This document shows, one piece after another, positions 1 through 12,906 of a stretch of DNA of 64,000 nucleotides. The notes under the pieces were generated by a model. The model was not told the origin of the DNA. It saw only the letters and a program-made list of their open reading frames with translations, and did no database searches. Numbering within the stretch: the stretch's first letter is position 1; each line of letters starts with the position of its first letter. The position numbers and the translations under genes were made by a program. Source of the DNA: Cylicocyclus nassatus (taxonomy: Eukaryota > Nematoda > Chromadorea > Rhabditida > Strongylidae); assembly GCA_958299035.1 (NCBI GenBank), contig CATQJL010000316.1:19383676-19447675 (forward strand), in the 5' to 3' direction.

Positions 1-320
1 TTTACGAAGATCGTGGTCTTCGAGGATTACAGGGTCTTTTTGGAGAGATACGGTGAGGTGACTGTAACTGCATCACGAATGTGGGTAGCTTTGCCCGCAC
101 TTCTCGCGTATCTGTCAGAAAACATGCCTGCTTGCTTTTTTAAGTCAAAGTTACTAGGAATTGTGCTATAGAATGGTGCATGACTCAGGCTCCAGTCTGT
201 GAAATTCGCCGTACGAGCCTACGAAAACACTTCCTCATAAATTTTGCCCAAAATTTAAAGATCGTATATCACGTCGAAATTCCTCCATGAGCGCTTGTAT
301 TACGCTCGTTGCAGATATTA
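1..320 (-). repeat. Dispersed repeat R1, copy 1
   Basis: This segment is a diverged reverse complement of about 30605-30905. Shared landmarks include the tract around CCTGCTTGCTTTT and the tract CAAAATTTAAAGATCG. More diverged relatives lie at about 25008-25270 and, inverted, at 27190-27450. No coding potential is recognised. The family occurs at least four times in the window, in both orientations. Confidence 0.75.
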
Positions 321-339
321 TGTTCGCTGTTCGTGTTCG

Positions 340-1100
340 CTGCTGATTTCGAAACTCACATCTGCTTAGCAAGATAGCTTCGTATCCTGGGGCTATGGCG
401 AGTAGAATTTGGGACGACAAGATAATTCCACAACTCACCAGCCGTTCTATTTTCTTTGAAAAGAAATCTGCGGCTAGTGTTTAGCACATCATAATCCACA
501 GAAAAAGTACTATCGAAAGATCCTTGCTGGAATGTACTCGGGACAATGCTCGCTGCTTTACACCTTCGCGAAAAGACGTCCTCAGAAAGATTCAAGAATA
601 CTGAAATCGAGGTATCAAGGACATGGTGTATATAGAAAGATTCGCCTTGATAAGATGAGCAAGGCACTGTTCGGATTCGAAACATACTTAATCCGAAGGA
701 AGTTATGGCGAGTAGAATTTAAAAACGCGTGTTTTTTCCAACATTCACCAACGCTTCTATCTCCTTTGGAAAGAAGTCTGAGCCATTTTTAGCGTATGTT
801 GGGTAGGCGTTGCTTCACATGTTCGCGAAAGGAACTCCGCAGAAGAACTTGAAAAAACTGGAAACGGAATATCGAAGACATTGTACCCCCACTTCCAACA
901 TATCATAAGATTCTTCGCGCCGAGCTGAATCGAATGGTGGTTTTGGATTCAAAATTCGTCCACTCTGAAGCGAGATATGGCCACGCGACGGTGATGTCCA
1001 TACATGTAGCGACATGTAGCGACATGTCCATGCATGTCCATACATGTCCATACATTCGCGTCTATTTTTCAAAAAATGTGAGCGGTATTGTATGTGTGGC
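340..1100 (+). repeat. Dispersed repeat R2, copy 1, with short ACATGT array
   Basis: This is a direct copy of about 31058-31930. Both start near CTGATTTCGAAACTCACATC and both end in a 10-bp-periodic ACATGT array followed by ATTCGCGTC. Here the array is short (about 992-1054) and partly degraded: units carry CCAT or AGCG between ACATGT cores. Small ORFs in the repeat on both strands are not conserved as proteins. Confidence 0.8.
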
Positions 1101-2920
1101 TTTGGCAGAGCAACATTTTCATACAAGAATTAAGTTGCCCTAAACCTATTTTTATGAGCGGTCTTAAACTAAACTTATGTTCTTTTTCTGATTCTACCTC
1201 ATTTACCATGAACTTGATCAGCTGATCATGAATACCAGTGCTTCCTAAAGGCAGCGCTTTGCCTTCAGGAGTGAAACATGCAAAAGGCTGTCCAAAAAGC
1301 GCGGTCCAGTACAAAATCTATGAGGTATAATCACGATACGAACCTAACATCATTACAGCAATAAGCTGCTCGATTTGGGGCAAAGACAATGAACAAGCAG
1401 GGCTTGGCGTTGGTGGCACAGACTGTATGTTGCTGAAGTGAAAAGCAACGGTATAATGTTGTTGCAAGGTCAATGGATTTCTAGACAAATATTGAAACAC
1501 TGATTTTATGATACCTCGAAATTTCTCTGTAAAATTCACACTTCTTCTCTCTTGTACATGCTTTTTTTGTAAATGCCTCCATGGAAACAGTTGATGGAGA
1601 CCTTGTTCTCAAAAGATTTTGGTGCTATCTCGTGTCGATACCTATGAACCAGTGTAAGTTCTGGGAAAGGTCTTACAAGTGCTGTAGATAGCAGCTGCAT
1701 CACTTTTTTCATCACCTGTGCAACTTGATACAGATTCATTACGTAAACTGATATGATTTTTTTGCAGAAGGTTGAGAAAGTCGTTTATTAACTGATTTTA
1801 TTGGATATTAAGATTTTATCCTATGCGTATTAAAAAAAAGCGTTTTCGCAAAGCCTTAGCTGAGGAAGCGCTGAAATTTGAGAACAGAGAGTTAGAGAAG
1901 ATCATATTCCCTTAATATAAAACTCGGGTTCTCTTCCAAATAGCTTGCGGGAGGAGAATCTATCATGTTACACTAGGTATTGGACCGACTTTTTATCGTT
2001 ACCTTCACTCTTTCCTAGTGCACCGCTCCTTCCTAATGTCGTATAGAGAAATCCATATTTGTTACACTCACTTTGTAAATAACCATGATATTTTTTCGTC
2101 CAAAAAAACAGTGTACTTATGCATTCTCAGTCAGAGTCTTTTCATGATTATATGTCTTGCTAATTTTCGAAGATTTTGTACCTCGAGCTATCAAAATTTC
2201 TCGCAGCGTGACTTTGCAACACATCATGAAAAAGTTTCACTAATAATAAGTTTGTTGATTACTTAACCCGCGGCAGCGCGCTGCTAGTTTCTTGATTTAA
2301 CTTTGCTACAATCTGGCACTCGCCGTTTCTATATTAATCAAGCGACTGACAGTTTTAATTCAGATTGTTATATCTAACTCAGTTGCCCTATCGCATCATA
2401 CGTTTTAGAGCTTCAGATTATAGCAAAAAAGTAAGGGGACCATTTGGTAGAGCAAAGCAAACCACAACGTAGAGCCTGAAAATTCGCAGAAAGTTTGAAG
2501 GCCTTGAAGTTTCAAGCCAAAGTTTAAAACCAATAATTTTTACAAAAAGTCGTGTGTATACCCTTAGAAAATTGACTTCACAGCTTGCTTAATTATAAAA
2601 CATATACTCCCTCCATGAGGCATCCATATGTAGATTTATTGCGTTTTTCCACCTGCAGGAAATCAAAACAACGAGAATTGACTTATTTTGTCAAAGCAAT
2701 GCTAAGCTGTTTGCACACCAACTCTTCTGAGAGTATGTGGTTGCGATAGCGGAGGTTTGTGAAACTCCTTAGAGCAAACATAGATACTGTTAAATGTCAT
2801 TTGTAAAATTCCACAAAGCAAACCTCAGAGCAAGCATAGATACTGTTAAATGGTCAAAAAAATTAATGCATATTTCTTATGCTACTCAGCAGGGTAGAAA
2901 GTGTAAGTAACTTATTATAT
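1101..2920. other. No gene recognised
   Basis: AT-rich sequence without a credible exon chain. The only structure seen is a short imperfect direct duplication at about 2770-2860, where a tract containing ATAGATACTGTTAAATG occurs twice. Confidence 0.5.
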
Positions 2921-2922
2921 GA

Positions 2923-3373
2923 CTAGCTGGCTTACCCGGCTCTGCCGTATGTTCCGAATAGAAAATTCCATCTCTTAACCGATCCGGACCAAACTTGGCA
3001 CACATACACTTCGGGCCCCCGCGGGTGTCAAAGTCCACCTTTTGTTATCGATCGATGTCGATGTTATCGATTTTTTGGGTGTAATCGAGCATGCTGATCA
3101 CCCCCACGGGGGTGATCAGCATGCTCGATTACCCCCCTGTGCCAACTCCCAGCCCCGTAGCTCAAATTTTGCAAAAAATCGATACGATATCGATCGATGA
3201 CGAAAAGTAGCCTATGACACCCGCCGGGGCCCGAAGTGTATGTGTGCCAAGTTTGGTCCCGATCGGTTCAAAAATGGAATTTTTTATTCGGAACATACGT
3301 ACACACATACAGACATACAGACATACAGACATACAGAAGACAGACAAACAGACATTCAGCTTTATATATAAGA
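2923..3373 (-). mobile_element. Helitron-like foldback element
   Basis: Read on the minus strand the element starts TCTTATATATAAAGCTGAATG and ends CTAG, and it sits between A (2922) and T (3374). These are the end rules and A/T target of Helitrons. Inside, a block of about 70 bp (about 2947-3015) is repeated inverted at about 3229-3299, so the element can fold back. A GACATACA-type microsatellite lies near the 5' end. The same foldback arrangement occurs at 52301-52688. No Rep/helicase is present, so it is non-autonomous. Confidence 0.6.
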
Positions 3374-3499
3374 TAAAGTGAGCAATCTCTATAAGACGGT
3401 CAAGCGCAAAAAATTTAATAAGTCTAAAGTTTGGAAGCAATTTTCAATAACTTTTTGCTTGATCAGATCGCCGTCCCATATGCATAGTTGGTGTATTTT

Positions 3500-4250
3500 T
3501 TGCTAAGAACTGTTAGAGCGAATGTGACATGCTCTTGCTGTAACAAAGCTGAACTGTTTCCTATGAGTAACTTCTACTACGCGTTTCCAGAACGACTTCG
3601 ACGAAGGAGCTCTGCGAAAAGATAAGATAAAAGTACAAAAATGTTCACTTCTTGAACCTATGCATTTCTGGCCCAAAAAGAATCGAAAATTTGGAGTTCT
3701 TCATGAACCGTTGCCTAAATTTTTCCGCAAAAAGTGTAGAAAAACTTTCTAATCTCAAGCTTTCACAATTCAGCAAAGCTTCGGCTATTGTATCAACCAT
3801 GAGAATTTTTTAATCCATTGAATGCCACAAATTTTGGGGTGTCAATTTCTCAGTTCATATATTTTCGAAAAATTTACTTGTACATGAAATAGAGCGGTTG
3901 TACAAAATGCTGGTGAAATTGTCACAGTTGAGGATAGGAGTTTGATTGCACCACTGTTGGAAAGTACATGAAAAAAGCATTTCAATAAGAGCTTGTGGAG
4001 ACCCAAAAATTAATGAATGTATCAACAAGTTTGTGCGAATAAAACAGAATAGCGCTTTTGCAACTATTGAAAACTTTCAAAATCTCAGTAAGGCTCGGAA
4101 TGCTGTCAGACAATTTGTACAACATGATCCTTGAAGGATAATACCTTTCTGCATAATAGAGATTTTGCCACGGCAGCGACACCAATGTAAAAACATAATT
4201 ACCCTTCGCTTTTATCCACAAATTAGTTTCTATCATCTAAGGCTTACAAT
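3500..4250 (+). mobile_element. Relic of mariner-like element family M1
   Basis: Internal sequence matches the element at 10048-10888, for example the tract around CAAAATGCTGGTGAAA and GAAAGTACATGAA. The terminal repeats are not intact here. No transposase frame survives. Confidence 0.5.
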
Positions 4251-7200
4251 AAAGAGACGGAAAAATTAGGAGTTTCTTAATGAAGATTAAATAATGTACT
4301 CAGTTTTGGCCTTTTCCAAAGCTGAAAGTAGCCTTCAAATATAGTTTAAAGAGCGATTTGGCAGATATTGCTACAAGGCATCAGTGATGTAATTGTGCAA
4401 TATATAATTAAATGATGATTTGAAGCAATATGACACGTGTTACACATTTTTTAAGTCATAGGCGATACCAGTACATGTAATATTTACTTTGACCTTTCAA
4501 TTCAAAATAATCTGCATTCTAAAACCTTATATTCACTGGCATAATTTGCTTTCAATAGACGCAATGTTCAGCAAAAAGCAATGTGACTTTGAGCCAGAGA
4601 TTCTTACGCAATCCAACTATCCTAATGAAGCATCATTTGTGCATTTCACGTCCTTATCTGGTGCCCGCTAGGCTCTAAATCATCGACTCCTACAATACAT
4701 TTATTCATGGCATAGGGCCGTCGCTTAGAGACAGCATAATTCTCGTTCAAAGCAAAAAGCATCACTGCGAGATCTCTTCCATCGCCTCTTTTTCTCCGAA
4801 TTGTATGTGAAAACTAGTGAACCAGAAATCTAAAGGTGCTTTCTAGAAAAGCATTCGCTTTGGGACCGCCACGCGGTTTCCCACTATTTGCACATTTTTG
4901 AATTGCGCTTACGATTCTTTATATATTAGATATGCAAATGATTCACTGCTGTTTGGATAACAAAACACGACAGATCTCAAGAAAATGCAAAATTTCATAT
5001 TTTTGAGACATTCATATTCTAATACTGCTTTGAATGAAGCGACAACAGATGTTAATTTTTTATTTCCCTTTCCAAATATATTAAAGTGTTGATAAATAGG
5101 TTCGGTCGTTTTTGCGGCTCCTACTAATGTTGCACACAATTTTTTGCCAAATCTTTGGTATCTCCAGTGTACTTCAATGGAAATTGGAAAGTAGGTTTTG
5201 TTTGAGTAGAGTTTATTTTTCTGGTACTTTTCCGTTCTCCGGACCCATTTTTTCAAAAGGCTCTCAAAACATACGGTCTTTAGTCTAAGAATAATTTCTT
5301 GAGATTCTACGAAGACTACCTCCCCGCCACGTATCAGGAAAAATTTGACACGTTTTAGCCCATTTTGACTTGTTTTTTCGAAACCATTTCCGGTGAGGTA
5401 AGAAAGCGTTTGTGACCGCTTAAAAGTTCTTCAAATGTTTTCTATGAAAGCAAAACTGTCTAAAAGTTATCGCAGAACATCTCAATTGCTTTCAGCAATA
5501 ATTCGAACTTGTCTTCTTCAAACTTTCCGCCATGTGATTTTAGTCAGGAAAGACTATAAATGACGGCCTGCGGTATCTCGCTGCTGCTTGTTTCGCCGCA
5601 TGGATAATGGAATCCTAGCACAATTCTCCATTCTGGGCAAATCTGATCTGTTCAATGACAACAGGATGACGTTACAAGTATAAGTGTTCATTTGTGAAAT
5701 CCTTTATTTCCTTTATCTGAAAATGGGGTCATTACCGACTTAAATACAGATTAAATTTACGTCGTTAGGTAGTGAAAATAAAAGCTTGGTAAAACCTGTT
5801 TGAACATGTAGATGACATGTCAAATTTTTTTGACAAGTGGCAGAAGGTTGACACTCCCTGTGAATTTGGGACCAAATATGGTAGAAGAAAAAAAGCAATA
5901 TCCTTCTTTAAAAAAATGGGTCCGGATAACGGAAAAGTACCGTTTATTTTTCAGTGAAGGAAAGGCGCAAAAGGTAAGGTACCCCCATTTCCTTGTGCAC
6001 AAATGCGAGAAAATTTCATTCCTTTTGAAACAGTTTCAAAACGACGAATCACAATTTTCTGGTTATTTGCTGGATAGAGAAAACCTTTTTGTATAAATCC
6101 AATTATCGCCTCTATATCCACAACAGGGAAACTAATTCTATGTCAAAGATTGAGCTCTTAAAAACCTGCCATGTAGGAGCATAACCGTCTTTTACTGATA
6201 ATAAAAATTTCTAAATAATTGACAAGCATAACAAGCATAACCGTCTTTTACTGATAATAAAAATTTCTAATTAATTGACAAGTAATAGTAGAAACGTCAA
6301 ACCACTTCATCACAAAAACTTGGATAAAGAACACTAATCCAGATTTTTTGAAAAAGTTTACATTCCAAAAAAAAAATATTGTACAAACCACGCTACATGT
6401 CGTTGCTCCCCGCCCTAATGTGAAGACTTTGTCTCCTTATCTGCGCTTGTTGCTTACTAGCTTAAACTTGATCATCTTTTTGCACCCACTTCTCCATGAA
6501 ATAAGCAAGGTGTTAGTCAATCGCAGCATCTATGTGTTGAACATATTGCTATTCGTTCGCTGGTTTTCATGCCTTAGATGATAGGTTCTCCTCGAGGCAG
6601 TGTACCGCATCGCTGGAACTTGAGGGCTTAAAGCAACATTTTTGTGTCCTGAATATCTTTGAAATCAGTAACACAAACTACTAGGTAAGCCAAAAACTTT
6701 GTATGAGAAGTTGCCGAGGCGCTGCCGTCAAACTTGTCACAGACTGTAGGATTTCCTGCTATTGAATTGAGGACTTCTCGATTATCCACTTTGTTAAACA
6801 AATTAGTTTATCTTCTCTCAATGCTTACGCCATGAAAATGAAAATCTCAATGAGACAGAAGACTTTGTGGCCAAATTCCCGCTCAAAAGATGCCAATCAA
6901 ACTCAAAAAGGTCTTACGAATTTCTCAAAGTTTAGAACTTACGAGCTTGAGCTTAAAGGCTGACTGAAGAATTCACAGTGATGGTGGAAAACAATCCCTA
7001 AACGGTTATGCTCGGTTCAGCTGTACACTTCCTTTCCTTATAGAAGGTCTTCCTCGCTATGCTGCAGAGTACGCTTCTAGGGGGTAATCATATTTTTTCT
7101 AACTCATGAGCGATTCCAGCTGATAGTCACTCTCTGCCGGCCCTACTTGTGGTCCGTAACCAACTCAGTGCGTTTCTAGAGTTGGTATGTCCAAATGTTT

Positions 7201-7832
7201 GTTGTAGGAAATGTACAGAATCAATTGCTGTCATCGTCAGGCCCGGCACGAACTGCGAATGCACATAAAAAACACCTTTACCCACTTTTTGATTTTACAC
7301 TGCTCTTTTGATCGCGCCATTTGCGTGGTCTTTAATTAGGTCTTCTTCTTGGGCCATCGACGTTGTTCCGCTCCTTATCAAGAAAGGGTTATATGGCGTG
7401 TAATAGGTGTAGGAAAACCTTAATAATAAATTCACACATCTGTGCGAAAATTATCTATGAAGACTTCTGTGAATTGCAAGTTTTGCCATACTCAGCAGAG
7501 TGGCATTAGGGTGGCATGGGGTAGCATACGTCATTCTGTTTAGAAAAAGGTTGAGCACTTTCTATTTCCGCGGATCCATTCAACCCCACTTTTGTAAAAA
7601 GCTCATACATTCTTCTTATTCTCCATTACGCATACACACATCAGATTCGGAGCTATGTCGTTACCTGTGCGTTGCAAACGAGCTTTCCAATCCTCAGAGT
7701 CGTGTGAAAACTTCACTTATTGTCACACACTTCATTCACTTAAGTTCCCGAAAACCCTTCAGTTTATTCCTTCTAGCTCTTCTCCGTTCACCATCGAAGT
7801 TGGTGTCATTGCCTGGGCGCTGATCAGTCAAT
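4251..7832. other. Intergenic, no gene recognised
   Basis: No exon chain could be supported. Two minor structures are visible. An inverted pair of related tracts occurs at about 5225-5256 and 5908-5945, both containing a decayed AAAAAATGGGTCCGGA-like core. A direct duplication of about 44 bp lies at 6181-6224 and 6237-6280 (CCGTCTTTTACTGATAATAA). Confidence 0.45.
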
Positions 7833-8748
7833 TACAGGGTGTCCCAAAAGTCTTCAAGCCTAAATTTCTTACGCAGAAACTTTGTTAGCATTCTTCGCTC
7901 TTCAGTCAAATTTTGCGTATGAGTACTTCGTGTAGTTGTTAGTATTCCTCAGCAAAATCATACGTTTGCGCTATACATTCTTAAAATATTGTTCTTAAAG
8001 TAAACAGCACTACGATTTTGAGGACAACCTAATGTAAACATACCCCTTATTCAAGCGTCTATAGCTCTTTTGCCTTTGAAGCTCTTGCGCATCTTGAGTT
8101 CATATTTTAGCGCTAGCTTCTCTCTGCGTTTACAGAAAAACTAATCAGTAGTCTCTGTTTTTCGATGTAGAATATAAATACAAACACTCAAAATAGTGCC
8201 GTACCTATGAGAAGAAAAAGTTCTCGGAAATAAAAACCCGAGAAAGCTGAAAACTTCAACATCAAATCAGTTTGAGCCGCCAATTCCGGCTGTAAGCTCT
8301 GCACTTTTCACTGAAGGATCATCTTAATGTCGTTCCATGTACACCAGTTGCTGTTTTTTATGTTTTGACACTTTTGTTAGATCTCACAGACATGTTTCTC
8401 AGATGAACGTGCTTTTAGTCGCCGGCTCAAAAGCCCTTGACTTTTCTCTGCGATCAGTTATGGAAAGTAATTCTTGCTCTGTTCCACGCTGAATTTTGAG
8501 CAGTTTAGAGTGCTTGCTTCAGAAGATGTGAGACATTCCCCTCGTCAACTACTTGTCTGCCACGGTGCTTGCGTTCCGCAAGATTGTGAGGACTTGTGTG
8601 AAGGTCAAATGAGGTTTTTCGAAATCTGGGTGTCTTGTTATTTTGTAGGCTTTTCACAAGAGTCCTACTGAATTTCATGTGTCAATGTTGCATTGTACAG
8701 TTACAGCTGAGGAAATACTAGGCTTGAAGACTTTTGGGACACACTGTA
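7833..8748 (+). mobile_element. Mariner/Tc1-type TIR element (relic)
   Basis: The ends are inverted repeats flanked by TA. The left end reads TACAGGGTGTCCCAAAAGTC and the right end is its complement (GACTTTTGGGACACACTGTA). CAGGGTGTCCCAAAAGTCT-like ends are typical of mariner-family transposons. The interior of about 0.9 kb has no intact transposase; short ORFs inside are unrelated to known proteins. Confidence 0.7.
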
Positions 8749-8992
8749 CTTTGTGCGATGGTTTTCAAAAACGTGCCTTTTCAAAATTGTGCTCGAACTC
8801 GTCACCCTTTGAAAGCGTGCTCGTCAAGGGAAAGGGGATATCAGAAGATTACCTAGTGCATATGCATGTGTATGTATGGACGATACCTTTTTGCTCTTTC
8901 CCCTAAACGAATCGCAGCTCAAAATCTGACACCCCTCGTACTGGGCTACAAACGTTAGCTATACAATCAAAGAAAATTTGCTAATCACCTAA

Positions 8993-9235
8993 TCTTGTAT
9001 ATAAAGCTGGATCCGATTGTCTGTATGTCTGTGTGTCTGTCTTTCTGTGTGTAAGTACGTTCCGAATAAAAAATTCCGTTACCAAACTTTGCATACATAT
9101 CTACACTTCGGAGCGGGGTGGTGTCGTGGGCAATATTTTTTATCGATCAAAATCGATTCTAATATTTCGAACTTTGAGCTCCGGAGCTAAGAGTTGGCAT
9201 TGTGGAGTAAGTGAGCATACTGATTAACAATGCAC
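8993..9235 (+). mobile_element. Helitron-like repeat, 3' part degraded
   Basis: Begins TCTTGTATATAAAGCTGGAT after an A, followed by a TGTCTG-rich microsatellite and the family core (GTTCCGAATAAAAAATTCC, CACTTCGG, TATCGATC). The 3' CTAG end is not seen, so the right boundary is approximate. Confidence 0.5.
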
Positions 9236-9538
9236 TGTTTATAGAGTTAGAGAGTACTATTATCAGTTTGGTTTCTTGCAAAGTTTGATGACTTGGAAGT
9301 TGAAGTATAGGGTTAAGTGAGCATGCTTATTACGATAAAAATTTGGCGCAAGCATTAAAAAGTGTTACAGGGTGAGGGGAACAATTTGTAGAAGTAGGGA
9401 AGCTTTATCCTAGCGTGTTGAAAGGACATTGCGATTTTCACAGCTAGATGAAAATAGAGCGAACGTAAGAGCAGTCATAATTAACTACGAGTGCTTCGAT
9501 ATGCTTTGCCACTCAAGAATATCATTTAGTAAAATTGA

Positions 9539-9824
9539 TCCGTACAATAAGTCCGCCTTTTAGATAAGTCCGCCCTATCAGATAAGTCCGCAAAGGAACT
9601 AACAGTTAAGTCCGCTTCCTTGACAACGAAAGTCGCCCTCGCGCCGCCAAGAGTCCTGCAGATAAGTCCGTTTTCTCATGCTCAGGATAGGCGAACTTAT
9701 CTTCTGCGAACTTATCTGATAGTGTATTTAGGACTTATCTGGTAGACTTTTGGCGGCGCAGAAGGCGTTTTTTCATCGATTTTTCGCGTCGAAACTGCAG
9801 ATAAGTCCGGACTTATTGTACGGA
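9539..9824. mobile_element. Short TIR element with GATAAGTCCG iterons
   Basis: Perfect 17-bp terminal inverted repeats, TCCGTACAATAAGTCCG at the left and its complement at the right. The interior repeats the motif (A)TAAGTCCG about seven times in both orientations, and a GCGCCGCC-type inner inverted pair is also present. No ORF. It looks like a MITE whose body is built from copies of its own terminal motif. Confidence 0.7.
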
Positions 9825-10047
9825 AATTAGGGTATCAGAAAAGGGCTATCACACTCTTTTTGTACTATAATCCCAAAACACTTTGACACTTTGTCAATAG
9901 CCTTCGCTGATTAGAAATAAGAACCACTTTACGTGTTGTACTCTTTCGACTTTTGGAAATTTTCCGTCTTTTTAACACTGACGATACAAAACCGTTTCTA
10001 TATTCTGTCTGACTATTTATCTAATTGATCTTTCTGGTTCGAAATAT

Positions 10048-10888
10048 TAGGTTGTTGCAAAAATAATGTCCGTTTTGCAAAATTTCGTTTTGAAAAGCTA
10101 TAACTTCGTTCAGTCTTCATATTTTTGAATGCAATCAAGACCATCAGATGCAGTAAACCTTTCGTAATCCAAGGCGCACCTGCATATACTGATGTCGCAA
10201 AAGGGAAGAAAACCATGCGTCAAAAATCCAAAAGTTTTGCTTTTGAAAACCTCATTTTTGAAAGGTTACAAATTCCTTCAAGTTTTGTTGTTATGGCTGC
10301 TAATCAGCTTATTTTGTAGACGCAACCCGGGAGTATACGTTTGTATAAAAAGAACTTTAGCGAAGAAGTTCTGCGAATTAAAAAAGATAGAAATCCAAAA
10401 TTATTCACTTTTTTAAGCCTATTTGTGATAGGCTTGGAAGTCCCAAACTATGAAAACTTGGAAATCTTCATGCACTGAATAGCTAAATTTTTCTGCATAG
10501 ATTGTAGATAAGATGTCCGCGAAATGAGTATCTTTTTTGAAGCTCGATTTGTCAGTTCAGGTATATTCGAAAAACTTATTTAAACGTGCAATAAGTAAAC
10601 AATATTTATCCTATACAGTAGCTATGTTTTCAGGAGAATTCGTTTATTTGCGCCTAAATTGTGGCCAAGGAAGTTGGAGCAATGAAATTTCGATTTTTAG
10701 TGTGGCTGTTCAAAATGCTGGTGAAAATCTTACAGATGAGGTAAAACTCAATTTCATTACCGCTAGAAAGTACATGAAGAAAGCTTTCCAGTGGTGTGCA
10801 AAATCAATATCGAAAAAGAAAGCCTGAAGGAGAAAAGTCGTTTGGAATATACGCCTAGAAAAACGGACATTATTTTTGCAACAACCTA
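10048..10888 (+). mobile_element. Mariner-like element M1, full length, non-coding
   Basis: Near-perfect terminal inverted repeats begin TAGGTTGTTGCAAAAATAAT and end with the complement; the TA dinucleotides form the target site. Length is 841 bp. A plus-strand ORF of 96 codons (10537-10827) lies near the right end, but I see no DDD/DDE transposase motifs, so I do not call it a gene. Related copies lie at 3500-4250 and 57745-58665. Confidence 0.75.
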
Positions 10889-10919
10889 ATACATCATGAG
10901 TTGGAAGCGTGCCAATGAA

Positions 10920-11180
10920 GGATAGCGTTGAGCTGAGGCCGCCAATCAATACCTCTTTTTGGGCAATTGTAAAAGTGAACACAGCCCGTACCAATCGAGA
11001 TTATTCCGAAGCGCTGGCAAGTTTGCGCACTCGCAATGCTAAGGCTTTGCGTTGCATATGCGCAGTTGTCGGAGAGAAGGGATTGTAGAGAGAGCAACCA
11101 AGCACGTTGCAACGCGACGCAAAACCCTAGCGACGCGCTCGCCATGCTAATTTTGGCATGATTGGGGGACATACTGTTAG
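10920..11180 (-). repeat. GC-rich dispersed repeat G1
   Basis: Shares blocks with 51130-51360 and 26250-26400, including TGCGTTGCATATGCGCA-like and GACGCAAAACCC-like tracts and a terminal ACAGTCTGT-like end. More GC-rich than its surroundings. No coding capacity. Confidence 0.5.
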
Positions 11181-11216
11181 AGGAAGTTGCTTGAAACGAC
11201 GATTTATCTTATATAT

Positions 11217-12129
11217 TAGGTTGATTCATAATTAATGCACGTTTTTATCACCTCCTCTTCCAGGAGCTGGTATTTGATGTGAATCAATTTCCTCAAAAAC
11301 CTTTTATACTGCCTAAAAGAGCATTTTTTCTACTTTCTTATGCGGTCCGTCGCTTTCGTAAATCTCCGCTCATTCCAAAGTTCTGAGTCTTCAAACAAAA
11401 GAGACTAAATCCTAAAATTTTTGCTTTTCATTCTTTTTGCCCTAAATCCATGAGAAAAAGCCGGATTAATTTCAAAAAATATGCATTAGAATTAGAAAAC
11501 TTTGTGCTACAAGATGCTGTTTACAAAATTCTTCATGAATTCTGAACCGAGAAATTCAATTGTGAACTTGAATGATCGTCGCGGCTCTTCCGTGCCATAT
11601 AAAACTTCGAAGCAAAAGGCGATTGCAGGTCTTTTGCACTATCCAGCAAAGGTAGACCTAGTCCATTTGATGGTAGAAAAGCGCTAGGATTTTCTTACTT
11701 TCCAGCGAAGAAAAATGAAATAATTTCAAAAATGACCGATTTTTGAACCCGCCGCGATGCCAGATAAAAGTGAGTACTTTCGACTTTTTCGCGATATTTT
11801 CTTTCAAATATTTTCCGTTAAACCCAAACTTGGCCTTACTGCTCAAGAGACCCTTGGCTATACGAAGAGCAAAGTCTGCTTTATCCTACTTCATTTCAAC
11901 ATAAGTTATGCTCTCTCAAAGTGGAGGCTTCTGAAAAAAGTTGTTGGCAATCTTCAGGCCAGAGAATCTTTTTTGTGATAGATACAGTCACGCAAAAGCA
12001 TCTATTTTATAGCCTCTGATTTGTTGGTTACAATAGTTTTTACTGCGCCCAGAAATGTCTTTACAAAAAAGAATTGTCTCGGTTGAAAGTTGAAGTATAG
12101 AAAACGTGCATTATTTATGAATCAACCTA
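11217..12129 (+). mobile_element. Mariner-like TIR element M2
   Basis: Terminal inverted repeats TAGGTTGATTCATAATTAAT (left) and the complement of TAGGTTGATTCATAAATAAT (right), followed by GCACGTTTT-like subterminal sequence at both ends, with TA targets. The interior of 0.9 kb holds several short ORFs but no recognisable transposase. It abuts the Helitron-like repeat that starts at about 12130. Confidence 0.7.
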
Positions 12130-12419
12130 ATATAAAGCTGAATGCGTGTTTGTATGCCTATCTGTCTATCTGTCTGTCTGTACGTACGTATATGCGGAAT
12201 GGAAAATTTTATTTCTGAACCGATTTGGACCAACCTCGGCACACATATACTTCGGGACGGGGAGCGTGTCATAGGCTACTTTTCGTTATCGATCGTTATC
12301 GATTTTATCGCTTTTTTGCAAAATTTGAGCTACGGGGCTGGGAGTTGGCACAGGGGGGTAATCGAGCATGCTCATTACTGTTATTGACAGGGCCGGGCGG
12401 AGCCGGGTTTGCCAACTAG
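12130..12419 (+). mobile_element. Helitron-like repeat, first of a tandem pair
   Basis: Contains TATAAAGCTGAATG, a CTGTCTGT microsatellite, ATCGATCG-rich core and a GCCGGG..GGTTTGCCAACTAG 3' end. The 5' TC is missing where it abuts element M2. The terminal CTAG is followed immediately by the TC start of a second copy. Confidence 0.6.
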
Positions 12420-12725
12420 TCTTATATATAAAGCTGAATGTCTTTTTGTATGTTAATCTGTATATCTGTCTGTCTGTGTGTACGTATGTTCTGAATACAA
12501 AATTCCATTTTTGAACCGATCCGGACCAAACTTTGCACACACACATTTCGGGGCCGGGCGGGGGTCACAGGTTGCTTTTCGTCATCGATCGATATCGATT
12601 TTATCGATTTTTGAAAAACTTCGATTTACGAGGCTGGGAGTTGGCACGGGGGGGGGGGGTAAGTGAGCAAGCTGATTACGAATATATCATTGGCAGGGCA
12701 AGGCGGAGCCGGGTTTGCCAGCTAG
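12420..12725 (+). mobile_element. Helitron-like repeat, second of a tandem pair
   Basis: Starts TCTTATATATAAAGCTGAAT and ends GGGTTTGCCAGCTAG followed by T. It therefore has the 5'-TC and CTAG-3' termini, plus a small inverted pair (GGCAA/TTGCC) just before the 3' end, as expected of a Helitron. No coding region. A G(10) run lies at about 12649-12658. Confidence 0.6.
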
Positions 12726-12906
12726 TATATATAACTGCTGGCTCAAGCCTCATTCATAACCTTTCGCAAGCTATCAACCGAAACGCGGAAAAGTTGGCGA
12801 TCACCATAGTTTCTGGTTAATATTGCCTTACTGTGCTTCTACAGCCACAAAACTCACAAAATCTCGGAGAACTTTCAGGTTTGTTAATGGTCACGTGATT
12901 GAGACA

